Shown: one piece after another, positions 63,901-64,000 of the stretch
Position numbering within the stretch: the first letter of the stretch is position 1
Layout: each line of letters starts with the position of its first letter
Source of the DNA: Cladorhizidae sp. MBARI D1340-BT2
Taxonomy: Eukaryota > Porifera > Demospongiae > Poecilosclerida > Cladorhizidae
Reading direction: 5' to 3'
Length of the DNA stretch: 64,000 nucleotides
NCBI GenBank assembly: GCA_028752905.1
Contig: JAQNBH010000010.1
Location: 14,093,984 to 14,157,983, forward strand
Translations under genes and position numbers: made by a program
The notes under the pieces: model-generated
What the model saw: the letters and a program-made list of their open reading frames with translations, nothing else
Databases searched by the model: none
Told to the model about the DNA's origin: nothing

Positions 63901-64000
63901 AAACACTCAGCTAGACCATGGAAACACTCAGCTAGAGCATGGAAACACTCAGCTAGACCATGGAAACACTCAGCTAGACCATGGAAACACTCAGCTAGAC
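60905..64000. repeat. 21-bp minisatellite, about 147 copies, runs off the window
   Basis: The unit is CATGGAAACACTCAGCTAGA plus C. A distinctive block (ACACTTAGCTTGACCATGG, then a truncated unit CTAGACCACACTCAGC, then ATGGAGACACTC) occurs at about 61427 and again at about 63163, showing duplication of a segment of about 1736 bp. Confidence 0.96.

Noticed and set aside
60905..64000. CRISPR-like regular repeats
   Set aside because: Units are contiguous with no unique spacers, and the context is eukaryotic.

Overview
The window is eukaryotic and almost certainly comes from an invertebrate animal. It carries one intron-rich nuclear gene, THAP/YqaJ and hAT DNA transposons, non-LTR retrotransposon remains, and an extreme load of tandem repeats. 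A demosponge-like genome fits the transposon mix, but nothing here proves the phylum. There is no operon structure and no bacterial gene order.

The one real host gene I can support runs on the minus strand through most of the window. Thirteen small exons (10993-60123, right to left) splice in frame into about 470 residues of mannosyl-oligosaccharide glucosidase (GCS1/MOGS, glycoside hydrolase family 63). This is ER glucosidase I, which removes the first glucose from N-glycans. The 5' exons (cytosolic tail, membrane anchor, start codon) lie to the right of the window. The C-terminal part lies to the left of it or is lost. Exons total about 1.4 kb in 49 kb, and the introns are filled with minisatellites.

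Layout from left to right: 1-3137, 30-bp and 29-bp minisatellites. 3195-7230, a decayed DNA transposon with a THAP/DDE transposase (+) facing a YqaJ/SWIM/PHD protein (-), bounded by similar inverted ends (ISL2EU type). 7240-9630, 3' ends of two dead non-LTR retrotransposons. 9631-10992, mostly unassigned. 10993-11122, the last visible GCS1 exon. 11130-13290, a minisatellite split by a hAT element. 13370-37500, GCS1 exons alternating with at least a dozen arrays, a 1.2-kb inverted-repeat element, a small MITE and a dispersed hairpin repeat that resembles a hammerhead ribozyme. 37505-58572, one 57-bp minisatellite of about 370 copies filling the largest intron. 58963-60123, two GCS1 exons, with an orphan exon-like stretch of a BipA/TypA translational GTPase on the opposite strand of the intron between them. 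60905-64000, a 21-bp minisatellite running off the end.

Many array units are multiples of 3 bp and lack stops, so very long open frames appear on both strands. These are repeat artefacts, not genes. The most interesting observations are minisatellites whose unit contains a splice-site sequence next to the real splice site, the antisense BipA-like exon, the hairpin family, and the survival of a conserved gene in a repeat-swollen locus.
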